NCBI GenBank assembly: GCA_902622545.1
Contig: CACNQD010000001.1
Span: 186,001 to 250,000 of the forward strand
Reading direction: 5' to 3'
DNA: 64,000 bases
From: an uncultured Pelagibacteraceae bacterium
GTDB taxonomy: Bacteria > Pseudomonadota > Alphaproteobacteria > Pelagibacterales > Pelagibacteraceae
The notes beneath the pieces were generated by a model. The model was not told where the DNA came from and ran no database searches. It saw only the letters and a list, made by a program, of their open reading frames with translations. Below, in pieces: positions 28,781-36,237 of the stretch (position 1 is the stretch's first letter; every line of letters starts with the position of its first letter). The translations under genes were made by a program, and so were the position numbers.

Positions 28781-29860
28781 ATGAATAAATTTAAAAAAGT
28801 AGGGCTAACAGCACTAGCGGGATCGTTAGTTGCAGTTTCAGCTCATGCTGGAGAGCTTACTGTTACAGGTGGTGTTAACGTCACTCTTAAACATGGTAAT
28901 GCATCTTCAACATCAAACACATCTAGTAGAGGTATCGGTACTGACAAAGACGTTGCTTTTACAGGTTCAGGTGAGCTTGACAACGGAACAACTTTCTCTG
29001 TTGTAACAGCAACGACTGATAAACAAACTGACTTAACGTCTGGTTACATCACGATATCTACACCATCTTATGGTTCATTCTTAATGGGTAACCACAGTGG
29101 TGCAGCTCACTACAAATATGACGAAGAAGTTCCACAAGCTTACGAACAAGTATCAGATATAACTGCACTTGTTACAGCAAACAAAGTTGGTGACTTCATG
29201 GATAACAACCACGTAACATATACAACTCCAACATTTGATTTAGGTGGTGCTTCGATCACGCTTGACTTAGGTTATGCAGCTGACGCGAACGACACAGAAA
29301 CAAGTGATGGTGGTACACCAGGTGGCGGAACTTACGGTTCTGGTACAGAAGCTGGTATTACTATTGCTTACGATGCTCTTAAAGTTGGTATCTACGGTGC
29401 TGAAAGAGAAAACACAAGAACAAGCACTGCAGGTGTTGACAATGTAAGAGATGAGTTTAACGGTGTATGGTACGCTAAGTATTCATTCGGTCCAGTATCG
29501 ATTGGTTACTCAGAGTCATACCTAGACTCAGGTGTTGTAGGAACTGCTGAAGCAACTGATGCAGCTAAAACACTTAGAACAGCAGCTGGTTACTTTCAAG
29601 GACAACAAATGAGTATTGCGTTTAACGTAAACGAAAATTTCTCAGTGTCTTACACAGAATCAGAAGAAACATACAACGCTCAAGCAGGTACAGGTGTTAC
29701 TGTAGCTGATGTTGATATGGAAGTTGATGCACTTCAATTTGCATATTCAATGGGTGGTATGTCAATCAAAGCTTATCAAATGGATGTAACAAATCCTGCA
29801 TTTGATGAAGATGCTGATGATTCAAAAGTAACAGAAATTGCTTTAGGACTTGCGTTCTAA
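28781..29860 (+). CDS. Gram-negative porin, probably the major outer-membrane protein
   Basis: A 359-residue beta-barrel porin. The signal peptide is MNKFKKVGLTALAGSLVAVSAHA, cleaved before GELTVTGG. The mature part is strands rich in Gly, Thr and Tyr, with acidic loops, ending in an aromatic residue (EIALGLAF) as outer-membrane barrels do. The start at 28781 is preceded by a good Shine-Dalgarno AAAAAGGAG (28766-28774), rare in this window, so the in-frame ATG at 28754 is rejected. Codon use is richer in C-ending and GC-containing codons than its neighbours and a strong terminator follows; both fit very high expression. Confidence 0.93.
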   Translation: MNKFKKVGLTALAGSLVAVSAHAGELTVTGGVNVTLKHGNASSTSNTSSRGIGTDKDVAFTGSGELDNGTTFSVVTATTDKQTDLTSGYITISTPSYGSFLMGNHSGAAHYKYDEEVPQAYEQVSDITALVTANKVGDFMDNNHVTYTTPTFDLGGASITLDLGYAADANDTETSDGGTPGGGTYGSGTEAGITIAYDALKVGIYGAERENTRTSTAGVDNVRDEFNGVWYAKYSFGPVSIGYSESYLDSGVVGTAEATDAAKTLRTAAGYFQGQQMSIAFNVNENFSVSYTESEETYNAQAGTGVTVADVDMEVDALQFAYSMGGMSIKAYQMDVTNPAFDEDADDSKVTEIALGLAF

Positions 29861-29879
29861 TTTAATTTTTTACTGAAAT

Positions 29880-30434
29880 TTAAAACGGCCCAGTATTTAT
29901 ACTTGGGCCGTTTTTTTTTATCCAGGTTATTCCCGCAAAACCTTTTACATTACACATTCTTAAATATTTGATATTTTTCTCGTTTATGCCTCCTAAAGAG
30001 ATAACATCTTTCTTTGTAAACAATTTAATTTTATTAAATTTTGTAACTCCTAAATAACTCAAATTTTTTTTGTTTTTAAATATCGGGCTTAAAAAAATCT
30101 TAGAACAGCCTTGATATTCTTTATTAATAATTTCTTTAACATTATGTGCAGAACCTATTATTTCAAATTTTTTTTTTGGAATATTTTTATAACCTAATAT
30201 CCTATTAAATGCAGGAATATAAACTCCATCAAAATTAAATCTTAAAGCTAATTTTAAATTATTAGATATATAAACTTTTCTTCTTTGTTTTTTGCATAAA
30301 TTTACTAGTTGGAAAATATCATTTGTATTAAGTCTAGTTGAATAATTTCTATATATTATACTTATTGACTTATTTAATTTATAAATTTCTTCTTTATTAA
30401 ATTTGTCTATATAATAGTAAATAGATTTAAACAT
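29880..30434 (-). CDS. ThiE/TenI-like TIM-barrel protein
   Basis: A divergent thiamine-phosphate-synthase-like protein of 184 residues. The recognisable blocks are FDGVYIPAFNRILGYK, EIIGSAHNVKEI (the ThiE GxSxH region), KIFLSPIFKNKKN (the SPIF-like segment) and VISLGGINEKNIKYL (the phosphate-binding GGI loop). ThiE joins the thiazole and pyrimidine halves of thiamine; TenI relatives aromatise thiazole. Because SAR11 depends on external thiamine precursors, the exact reaction is open. Its last residues (GPSINTGPF) are encoded by the porin terminator. Its start abuts the divergent yggS gene with no gap. Confidence 0.72.
   Translation of the reverse strand: MFKSIYYYIDKFNKEEIYKLNKSISIIYRNYSTRLNTNDIFQLVNLCKKQRRKVYISNNLKLALRFNFDGVYIPAFNRILGYKNIPKKKFEIIGSAHNVKEIINKEYQGCSKIFLSPIFKNKKNLSYLGVTKFNKIKLFTKKDVISLGGINEKNIKYLRMCNVKGFAGITWIKKNGPSINTGPF
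29882..29919. terminator. Strong intrinsic terminator of the porin gene
   Basis: AAAACGGCCCA (29882-29892) pairs with TGGGCCGTTTT (29904-29914); the loop can extend the stem through GTAT/ATAC, and nine T residues follow (29911-29919). It is the strongest hairpin terminator I see here. It begins at the stop codon of the convergent thiE-like gene, so it also encodes that protein's last residues. Confidence 0.93.
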
Positions 30435-31076
30435 ATGGAAAACGTATTAAAAAATTTTAATATAATAAAGCAAGAAATTGCAGATAAGAAAAACGTCAAA
30501 TTAGTTGCGGTTACTAAAACTTTCCCAATTAGCCATATATTGCCAGTTATTAATGAAGGACACACTGATTTTGGTGAAAATAAAGTACAAGAGGCAATGG
30601 AAAAATGGACCAGTATCAAACAAGATTTTCCAAAGATTAACTTACACTTATTAGGTAAATTACAAACCAATAAAGTTAAGTTTGTCTTACCTTTATTTGA
30701 TTATATACACTCACTCGATAATAATAAATTAGCAAGCAAGATTGCAGAAGAACAAACTAAAAAAAATTTTAAGCCTAAAATTTTTATTCAAGTCAACATT
30801 GGTGCAGAACCTCAAAAAGGTGGGATTGAAGTAAGTAATTTAGAAAATTTTTATAAAAAATGTGTTGATGAATATAAATTAAATATAATTGGCTTGATGT
30901 GTATCCCACCATTTAATAAAGACTCTAAAACCTTTTTTATAAAAATAAGAGAATTATCTGAAAATTTAGATTTAAAAGATATAAGTATGGGTATGTCCGA
31001 TGATTATATGGAGGCTATAAAACAAGGATCAACATTTATTAGAATAGGGTCAAAAATATTTGGTGCAAGAAGTTAG
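30435..31076 (+). CDS. YggS/PLPBP-family pyridoxal-phosphate-binding protein
   Basis: A PLP carrier and homeostasis protein with an alanine-racemase-like barrel and no known catalysis. Lys28 in KLVAVTKTFP is the PLP-binding lysine. DFGENKVQEAMEK, HLLGKLQTNKVK, IFIQVNIGAEPQKGGI and SMGMSDDYMEAIKQGST are family blocks. Length is 213 residues. It starts one base after the divergent thiE-like gene's start, so the two promoters must overlap coding sequence. Confidence 0.94.
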   Translation: MENVLKNFNIIKQEIADKKNVKLVAVTKTFPISHILPVINEGHTDFGENKVQEAMEKWTSIKQDFPKINLHLLGKLQTNKVKFVLPLFDYIHSLDNNKLASKIAEEQTKKNFKPKIFIQVNIGAEPQKGGIEVSNLENFYKKCVDEYKLNIIGLMCIPPFNKDSKTFFIKIRELSENLDLKDISMGMSDDYMEAIKQGSTFIRIGSKIFGARS

Positions 31077-31564
31077 CAAATTTTAATTTTTGATTTTCTA
31101 TTTATTATTTTTAATAATATTAATAAATCATTTTTTTTAAGAGCAATACATCCTTTGGTATGTTTATAATTTTTTGTTAAATGAATAAAAATTGCACTTC
31201 CTTTAAATGGTTGTGTTTTTTTTGTGTTATATTCTATAACAATTAAAATATCATAAGAGTTGTCATTTCTAAAAAGTTTTTCACCTTTATTTTTTTTATT
31301 TAAAACAATTTCTTTATTATAATTCTTATTATACGGATCGTCGCACCAACCCATATTTTTTTTTATTATTTTTGTTTTTAAAGTTGTTTCTGGTTTATTA
31401 ATTCTGTCTGGTCGGTAGTAGACTTTACCAATTTCAAAAACTCCTGCTGGTGTACAATTATCTCCTTCTATTTTATTTGATTTTAAACCTTTTTTGCCAA
31501 TAGAGCATTTGAACTTAAATTCATCAACGATTAAGTATTCTTTATTTTTTAATTTTAATAGCAT
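31073..31564 (-). CDS. L,D-transpeptidase-like (YkuD-family) protein
   Basis: A 163-residue YkuD-fold protein. The active-site block IHLTKNYKHTKGCIALKKND carries His128 and Cys139, matching the family's HxnS/T-x-GC pattern. CTPAGVFEIGKVYYRPDR is the second conserved strand. L,D-transpeptidases cross-link peptidoglycan or attach lipoproteins to it. No signal peptide is visible, so either export is by another route or a start further upstream was missed. The 3' end overlaps yggS. Confidence 0.82.
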   Translation of the reverse strand: MLLKLKNKEYLIVDEFKFKCSIGKKGLKSNKIEGDNCTPAGVFEIGKVYYRPDRINKPETTLKTKIIKKNMGWCDDPYNKNYNKEIVLNKKNKGEKLFRNDNSYDILIVIEYNTKKTQPFKGSAIFIHLTKNYKHTKGCIALKKNDLLILLKIINRKSKIKIC

Positions 31565-31575
31565 AATATTATTTA

Positions 31576-32175
31576 ATGCATTCTCAAAAACTGCATATTT
31601 TGAATATACCAGAATTAGACAAAATTATTATAGAAATTAAAAATTATTTTAATTACGAAGTTAATTATTTTAATGAAAAAAAAGTACTATTGAAAAAAAT
31701 TGAGGAAGACAAAAAATTTTTAGAAAATTCAATAATTATAGTTAATCAGAAAGATTTTTCTTTATTGAAAGATAAAACAGATGAAAATCAAATTCATTGT
31801 ATTACAAAATTTCCAATAAAAATCTCAAATTTGATTGATCAATTAAACGCAAGATTAATACAACAAAATTACTCCGCCCAATCAAATATCAATATAAGTA
31901 AATACACATTAGATATTAATTCAAGAGTACTAAAAAGATCTAACAATGAACTTAAACTAACGGAACGTGAAATTGATACAATAATATTTCTTAAAAATGA
32001 AAATAGACCAATTAAGGTTGATGTTCTTCAAAGAGAGGTTTGGAAATATGTAGAGGATTTAGAAACACATACTGTGGAGACACATATTTATAGATTAAGA
32101 AAAAAAATCAAAGACAAATTTGATGATGATTCATTTATAAAAAGTAAAAAGGATGGATACACAATTAATGAGTAA
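31576..32175 (+). CDS. OmpR-type winged-helix regulator with a degenerate receiver domain
   Basis: 199 residues. The C-terminal half (about 106-199) is an OmpR/PhoB winged helix: LDINSRVLKRSNNELKLTER, the recognition-helix region VETHIYRLRKKIKDKF, and wing KSKKDGYTINE. The N-terminal 90 residues resemble a receiver fold but lack its acidic pocket: no Asp pair at the first strand, and the phospho-acceptor strand reads IIIVNQ (53-58). The fifth-strand TKFP (77-80) recalls the receiver's TKP. It is probably phosphorylation-independent. No sensor kinase is adjacent. arfA overlaps its end. Confidence 0.85.
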   Translation: MHSQKLHILNIPELDKIIIEIKNYFNYEVNYFNEKKVLLKKIEEDKKFLENSIIIVNQKDFSLLKDKTDENQIHCITKFPIKISNLIDQLNARLIQQNYSAQSNINISKYTLDINSRVLKRSNNELKLTEREIDTIIFLKNENRPIKVDVLQREVWKYVEDLETHTVETHIYRLRKKIKDKFDDDSFIKSKKDGYTINE

Positions 32176-32275
32176 GAAAAATCATTTAAAAAAAGACCTA
32201 TTTACAAAAAAATATAAACCTAGAATAATCAAACCTAAAAAGGGTAAAGGTAGTTTTAAAAGAAAAAAAAAATAG
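32168..32275 (+). CDS. arfA: Small ArfA-like alternative ribosome-rescue factor
   Basis: A 35-residue basic protein that overlaps the regulator gene by 8 bases and ends one base before msrB. It reads MSKKNHLKKDLFTKKYKPR then IIKPKKGKGSFKRKKK. The DLF...R...K-K-G-K-G-S-Y/F-x-R-K pattern is the ArfA signature. In E. coli ArfA binds the empty mRNA channel of stalled ribosomes through this basic segment and recruits RF2. The family call is my recognition from the motif. It lacks the hydrophobic C-terminal extension that full-length E. coli ArfA has. Confidence 0.78.
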   Translation: MSKKNHLKKDLFTKKYKPRIIKPKKGKGSFKRKKK

Positions 32276-32276
32276 A

Positions 32277-32753
32277 TTAATTGTTGCTTGACGGTTTAAA
32301 TATCAAGCAAAGACCATTATTACAAAATCTTTTTCCAGTTTCACTTGGACCATCAGCAAAAACGTGTCCATGATGAACACCACAATTTGCACAATGATAT
32401 TCAATTCTTTTCATTCCAAATGAATAATCAACTTTAGTTTTAAATGCACCTGGTAAAGCTTCCGTAAAAGATGGCCAACCAGTTCCACTGTCAAACTTTG
32501 CAGTGGATGCAAACAATTTTGCACCACAGTTTGCACAATGGTAAAAACCCTCTCTTTTTTCATTCAAAAGCTCGCTTGTGAATGGCCTTTCCGTTCCCTC
32601 ATTAAACATTATCTCTTTTTGTTTTTTGGTGAGATTTTCATTTATAGCTTTTTTTGCAACAGCTTTTGAAAACTTAAATGGTATTAAGAAAAAAGAAAAA
32701 AATGTAATACCAAGCAATTTTATAAAAGTTCTTTTATCTAAATTATATTTCAT
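32277..32753 (-). CDS. msrB: Peptide-methionine (R)-S-oxide reductase MsrB, exported
   Basis: Repairs methionine-R-sulfoxide in proteins. The catalytic Cys144 is in KRFCNNG; zinc ligands are CANC (73-76) and CANC (121-124); the substrate loop is SGTGWPSF (89-96). About 35 N-terminal residues form a hydrophobic export signal (DKRTFIKLLGITFFSFFLIP) beginning with Lys-Arg, possibly a weak Tat-type signal, so the enzyme is probably periplasmic or membrane-anchored. An 8-bp inverted repeat (TTGCTTGA/TCAAGCAA, 32284-32310) lies in its 3' end. Confidence 0.94.
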   Translation of the reverse strand: MKYNLDKRTFIKLLGITFFSFFLIPFKFSKAVAKKAINENLTKKQKEIMFNEGTERPFTSELLNEKREGFYHCANCGAKLFASTAKFDSGTGWPSFTEALPGAFKTKVDYSFGMKRIEYHCANCGVHHGHVFADGPSETGKRFCNNGLCLIFKPSSNN

Positions 32754-33145
32754 TATTTTATTAATATTATTATAAGAAATATTATTTGCACAAAGTTTAT
32801 AAGTACAGATACAAAGTGTGATACTTTGAAGTACTTTTCTTCATCATTGTCTTTAAATTTATTTATTAACGGCATTAAAAAAAAATTAGAGATAAAAAAT
32901 AAAATACAACAAGACAGCATTAAATAAAATTTAAGACTAAAATCACTCAAGTAAGTGATTAATAAAACAACAATTAGACTGATACTTAGATTTAGTAAGT
33001 AGTATAAAGGAAATATACCTCTTATAAATTTTCTAGCATATTCTTCATTTAAAAATCTAAATGTAGATGGCGCAATAACAAATGAAAAAAAAAGCATAAT
33101 CCCCAAAAGTATTGCAGTTAAATATGTTACGCCTTGTTCAATCAT
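32753..33145 (-). CDS. DUF4149-like four-helix membrane protein
   Basis: A 130-residue integral membrane protein with four predicted helices (about 5-28, 45-65, 70-91, 106-129). The first helix segment AILLGIMLFFSFVIAPSTFRFL recalls the DUF4149/TMEM205 family ('F...VAPxxFxxL'). Function is unknown. It shares the stop/start junctions of msrB and the haem-oxygenase-like gene (1-base overlaps), so all three are one transcript. Confidence 0.75.
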   Translation of the reverse strand: MIEQGVTYLTAILLGIMLFFSFVIAPSTFRFLNEEYARKFIRGIFPLYYLLNLSISLIVVLLITYLSDFSLKFYLMLSCCILFFISNFFLMPLINKFKDNDEEKYFKVSHFVSVLINFVQIIFLIIILIK

Positions 33146-33447
33146 TATAAAACAACTTCAAATCCTTCAAAATTGGGAGCACCTAAGTAGAGATCTTGAT
33201 GTTGACCCGCATTTTTATGAGCTAATCTGAAAGCCTCAGATTTAGTCCAATCGATAAAATCCTCCTTTGAATTCCATATACTATGTGATGCATACAAAGT
33301 GAATTCTTCGTTAGTGTTACCTTTAACTAAATGAAATTCTTTAAAGCCTGGCACACCTTTTAAATGGGTATCTCTATTTCTCCAAACACTCTCAAAGTCT
33401 TGTTCCTTACCAAGAACAATCTTAAATCTATTCATCGCTATAAACAT
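33145..33447 (-). CDS. IsdG/HmoA-like haem-degrading monooxygenase
   Basis: A 100-residue ABM-fold (ferredoxin-like) protein. The Asn-Trp-His triad needed by IsdG-type haem oxygenases is present as Asn6, Trp67 and His77, in MNRFKI, FIDWTKSEAF and LAHKNAG. The block GVPGFKEFHLVKG also matches the family. Such enzymes open haem and release iron. It heads a three-gene transcript with a membrane protein and msrB. Other ABM enzymes act on quinones or antibiotics, but the intact triad favours haem. Confidence 0.8.
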   Translation of the reverse strand: MFIAMNRFKIVLGKEQDFESVWRNRDTHLKGVPGFKEFHLVKGNTNEEFTLYASHSIWNSKEDFIDWTKSEAFRLAHKNAGQHQDLYLGAPNFEGFEVVL

Positions 33448-33558
33448 TTTTTACTGTATATATTTATTAACTGAGGTTTTATAGTTAAATTAGTGTGACA
33501 CTCTGTTACTTAAAATTTAACTAAAAACAATCATATATAAATAAACGAAAGGATAACA

Positions 33559-33765
33559 ATGAAAAAATTAGTATTAATTTTATCTTTTGTATTATTTTCA
33601 AATTCTGTATTTGCAGGATCTTGTCCTATGTTGGCAAGCAAAATTGATGCAAAAATCGCAAAAGCTCAAGAATTAAGGGAAGCTGGCATGAAGGCTCATG
33701 AAAGTGGTAAACATGAAAAATCAGTAGAACTCCTTAATCAAGCATTAGAAATGTTTAAAGGATAA
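33559..33765 (+). CDS. Small secreted helical protein
   Basis: A 68-residue protein with a clear signal peptide (MKKLVLILSFVLFSNSVFA, cleaved before GSCP) and a mature part of about 49 residues predicted as two helices with one cysteine. The second half (KAQELREAGMKAHESG, then KSVELLNQALEMF) resembles a single TPR-like helical hairpin. I do not recognise it. A Shine-Dalgarno GAAAGGAT lies just upstream, and a structured T-rich 3' end follows, so it may be well expressed as a free-standing gene. Confidence 0.8.
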   Translation: MKKLVLILSFVLFSNSVFAGSCPMLASKIDAKIAKAQELREAGMKAHESGKHEKSVELLNQALEMFKG

Positions 33766-33768
33766 CCT

Positions 33769-33828
33769 GTCCAAGGGGTCAAGGGCACCTAGCAACAGAA
33801 CGCCCTTAATGTTATGGACTTTTTTTTT
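33769..33828 (+). terminator. Structured 3' end (two-stem hairpin plus T-run)
   Basis: GTCCA (33769-33773) pairs with TGGAC (33815-33819), and AAGGGC (33781-33786) with GCCCTT (33802-33807). The stems are separated by a symmetric 7x7 internal loop, cap a 15-base loop, and are followed by nine T residues (33820-33828). This is more elaborate than a simple terminator. The AAGGG at 33773-33777 could compete for the same CCCTT, so two folds are possible. Confidence 0.55.
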
Positions 33829-33958
33829 AGGCTTTAAATTTATTAATAGAATAGATTTTTTTTTCTCTTTTAAGTTTTCTTTTTTCTTTCAGTGACAGTT
33901 TGGGTTTTTTCATAACGCTAGAATCTTTAAAAGATTTTCCACTGTATCTTTTAGACAT
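33827..33958 (-). CDS. Small basic protein, unknown
   Basis: A 43-residue open frame from the ATG at 33956-33958, reading MSKRYSGKSFKDSSVMKKPK, then LSLKEKRKLKREKK and a short tail. It is highly Lys/Arg-rich and probably binds nucleic acid or the ribosome if made. It fills the gap between the small secreted-protein gene and the membrane-protein gene, runs convergent to the former, and its stop falls in that gene's T-run. No Shine-Dalgarno is visible and it matches nothing I recognise. Confidence 0.5.
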   Translation of the reverse strand: MSKRYSGKSFKDSSVMKKPKLSLKEKRKLKREKKIYSINKFKA

Positions 33959-33964
33959 AAATAA

Positions 33965-35233
33965 TTATGTTATTAATATTGATTTAATATTACTTATAAT
34001 TAAAAAAAATAAAAAATAACAGAAGATAACGTAATATTTTTTTGCATAAAAAATCTCATTTAAATTAACTTTAAAAATGAAGATCGTAAAGAATGCTATG
34101 ATTAAGAATGGATCAAAATATTTATGATAAATTGTATATTGTGGGTTATTTAAAATTATAATTATAAGTAACAAAATATTATAATAATTTTTAGTAATTA
34201 ATGAAAAGCATACCAGTATTGAAAAAAATGAGATAAAATAAAATAAATAATTGTTATTAAAAAAATAATTAGAAACTTTAAAAAAAATGCCACCACCACT
34301 ATAAGAATAATTATAGTCAAAATTAATTAAGCAAATTAAAAAAATAATTATAGAAACCAAAATGTTTTTAATGTTCAAAAAATTGTTGAGTTTGAAAATT
34401 TTTAGAAAAATAAATGGTATTAAATAAAAAAAGATAATTGAGAAAGTAATTAAAATGTCATTAAATAAATTATTGAAGATTATTTTTTCATTTCCACTAA
34501 TACCAATGGCCGCTGATTGTAATAGAAAATTTATATCAAGTATAAAAATGTAGTAAAAAGCAGGAATTGCTAAAAAAAAATTTATAACAACCAGGTATAA
34601 AAATTTTTTTGAAAAAAACCCATAATATAAAAAGAATTTAATTAAAAAAAAAATAGAGAAAACTGAAAAATTTGGGCTCAAATAGGCGCTTAAAGCCAAA
34701 GTAATTACATTGTAAATAGCAAATTTAATATTTTTATTATCCTCAAATTTTAAAAAAAAATAAATACTTAATGTAAAAAAAGCAAGTCCAAGTAACCTAC
34801 TATCTGGCCAAATGGCTAAACTCCTAAATGTAGGTGATAAAAAAATAAGGCTTAATAAAAAAAGTAATATTTTTTCATCTATATCTTTGAATTTTACGGT
34901 CAGACATTTATAGAAAAAAAAAGGCAATAATAAACTTAAATGTAGATGAATTAATCTTATAAAAACATCAGGTAATTTTATTTTTTCAAATAAAGATAGA
35001 AAAATAATTAAAACTGGAGAATGCCTTGTTCCAAATGAATCATATTCATATAATGTTTGAAAAAATTCGTATGAAAATTTCTGACTTATATTTTTTTGAT
35101 TAATATAATCTTTAATAGCACCACCTGTTGAATTTTCACCAAGCACAAAACTTATTATTAAAGTTAAATAAAGAAAAAATAAAAATATAACCCCATTTCT
35201 ACTAGAATTATTATAAAAAAAAATTGGTGACAT
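33965..35233 (-). CDS. Polytopic membrane protein, GT-C glycosyltransferase-like
   Basis: A 422-residue, very hydrophobic protein with roughly ten membrane helices. The first extracytoplasmic loop (about 30-75) is long and polar (ENSTGGAIKDYINQKNISQ ... EYDSFGTRHSPVLIIFLSLF), as in GT-C enzymes that use polyprenyl-phosphate sugars. No clear DxD/ExD motif stands out, so the function is tentative. It lies 11 bases downstream of the FAD-oxidoreductase gene on the same strand. Confidence 0.6.
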   Translation of the reverse strand: MSPIFFYNNSSRNGVIFLFFLYLTLIISFVLGENSTGGAIKDYINQKNISQKFSYEFFQTLYEYDSFGTRHSPVLIIFLSLFEKIKLPDVFIRLIHLHLSLLLPFFFYKCLTVKFKDIDEKILLFLLSLIFLSPTFRSLAIWPDSRLLGLAFFTLSIYFFLKFEDNKNIKFAIYNVITLALSAYLSPNFSVFSIFFLIKFFLYYGFFSKKFLYLVVINFFLAIPAFYYIFILDINFLLQSAAIGISGNEKIIFNNLFNDILITFSIIFFYLIPFIFLKIFKLNNFLNIKNILVSIIIFLICLINFDYNYSYSGGGIFFKVSNYFFNNNYLFYFISFFSILVCFSLITKNYYNILLLIIIILNNPQYTIYHKYFDPFLIIAFFTIFIFKVNLNEIFYAKKYYVIFCYFLFFLIISNIKSILIT

Positions 35234-35244
35234 ATTTAAATTTA

Positions 35245-36225
35245 TTATAAATTTTTTATATTAATCTTTTTATATAAACTATTTGCGCTTAACCATCCAT
35301 TTTCTAGTCTTGGTCCTCCAAACCAATCAGCACAAATTCCTAACTTCAGTTTTTTATCCCAGTAACTTTCAACTTTTAAAGGTTTTGAATTAGAGGAGTA
35401 TTTCCAGCCATGAATATGTGAAAAATAAATTTTTTTTATTTTTAATTTAGTTAATTTTGTAAATTTATTTATCAAAACTCTAGTATAGAAGTTTCTTTTA
35501 TCTCTATATTTATCAGTATGTTTTCCACCATATTCATAGGTACTTTGAAGGACCCATAAATCTTTATTATACTTAAATCTTTTTTTTGAATTCTCATTTG
35601 AAATCCATCCCAAAATATTATCATTAGTAAAAAGGCTACTTAAATTAGATCCAGTTTTATTTGTAACTAATAAAACTGTAAGACTTGAATTCATCTTGAC
35701 TTTATTTTTAAAAAGTTCTGTTTTTACAAATTTAGATGTCAATTTTTTTACTTGAGGAAACGGAGCTGTTATTATTAAGTTTTTTGAATAAGTAATACTA
35801 TTATCTTTAAACTTAAGTGTCCAATAATCCCCTTTTCTAAATATTTCCGATAATTCTGTTTGGAAATCACAATTAACATTTTTTAGTAAGTATTTACTAA
35901 TATCATTATTACCTCTTACCCCAATTAATTTTATATGTTTTTTATCTCTTTTTACTCTTTCATTTAAAAATTCGTGATTACCTGTCCAATGTTTAATAAC
36001 TTTTTTTTTAATTAGTTTTTTTACAAAAGATTTAAATTCTTTGGATCTTGGAGATATATATTGTAGACCATGGTCAAAGCCTACTTTATCTTTATATCTT
36101 TTAAAAGAACTCCTACCACCTACACCCTTTGCTTTTTCAAAAACTTGAACAGAATATTTTTTGTTTAATTTATTAGATATTGTAGCACCTGATATTCCTG
36201 ATCCTATTACAGCAAAATCAATCAT
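35245..36225 (-). CDS. Renalase-like NAD(P)/FAD-dependent oxidoreductase
   Basis: A 326-residue amine-oxidase/renalase-type flavoprotein. The Rossmann motif GSGISGATIS is at 8-17, followed by VFEKAKGVGGRSSFKR (the GGR FAD motif) and FDHGLQYISPRSKEF. The C-terminal block LGICADWFGGPRLENGWLSA is the family's FAD-binding end. The substrate is unknown; members oxidise amines or reduced nicotinamides. It lies 12 bases after the PfkB-kinase gene. Confidence 0.87.
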   Translation of the reverse strand: MIDFAVIGSGISGATISNKLNKKYSVQVFEKAKGVGGRSSFKRYKDKVGFDHGLQYISPRSKEFKSFVKKLIKKKVIKHWTGNHEFLNERVKRDKKHIKLIGVRGNNDISKYLLKNVNCDFQTELSEIFRKGDYWTLKFKDNSITYSKNLIITAPFPQVKKLTSKFVKTELFKNKVKMNSSLTVLLVTNKTGSNLSSLFTNDNILGWISNENSKKRFKYNKDLWVLQSTYEYGGKHTDKYRDKRNFYTRVLINKFTKLTKLKIKKIYFSHIHGWKYSSNSKPLKVESYWDKKLKLGICADWFGGPRLENGWLSANSLYKKINIKNL

Positions 36226-36237
36226 TAAGATTAAGTA

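Noticed and set aside
32284..32310. Intrinsic terminator after arfA (8-bp inverted repeat)
   Set aside because: On the plus strand no T-run follows; on the minus strand the T-run is about ten bases away. It is mentioned as an inverted repeat only.
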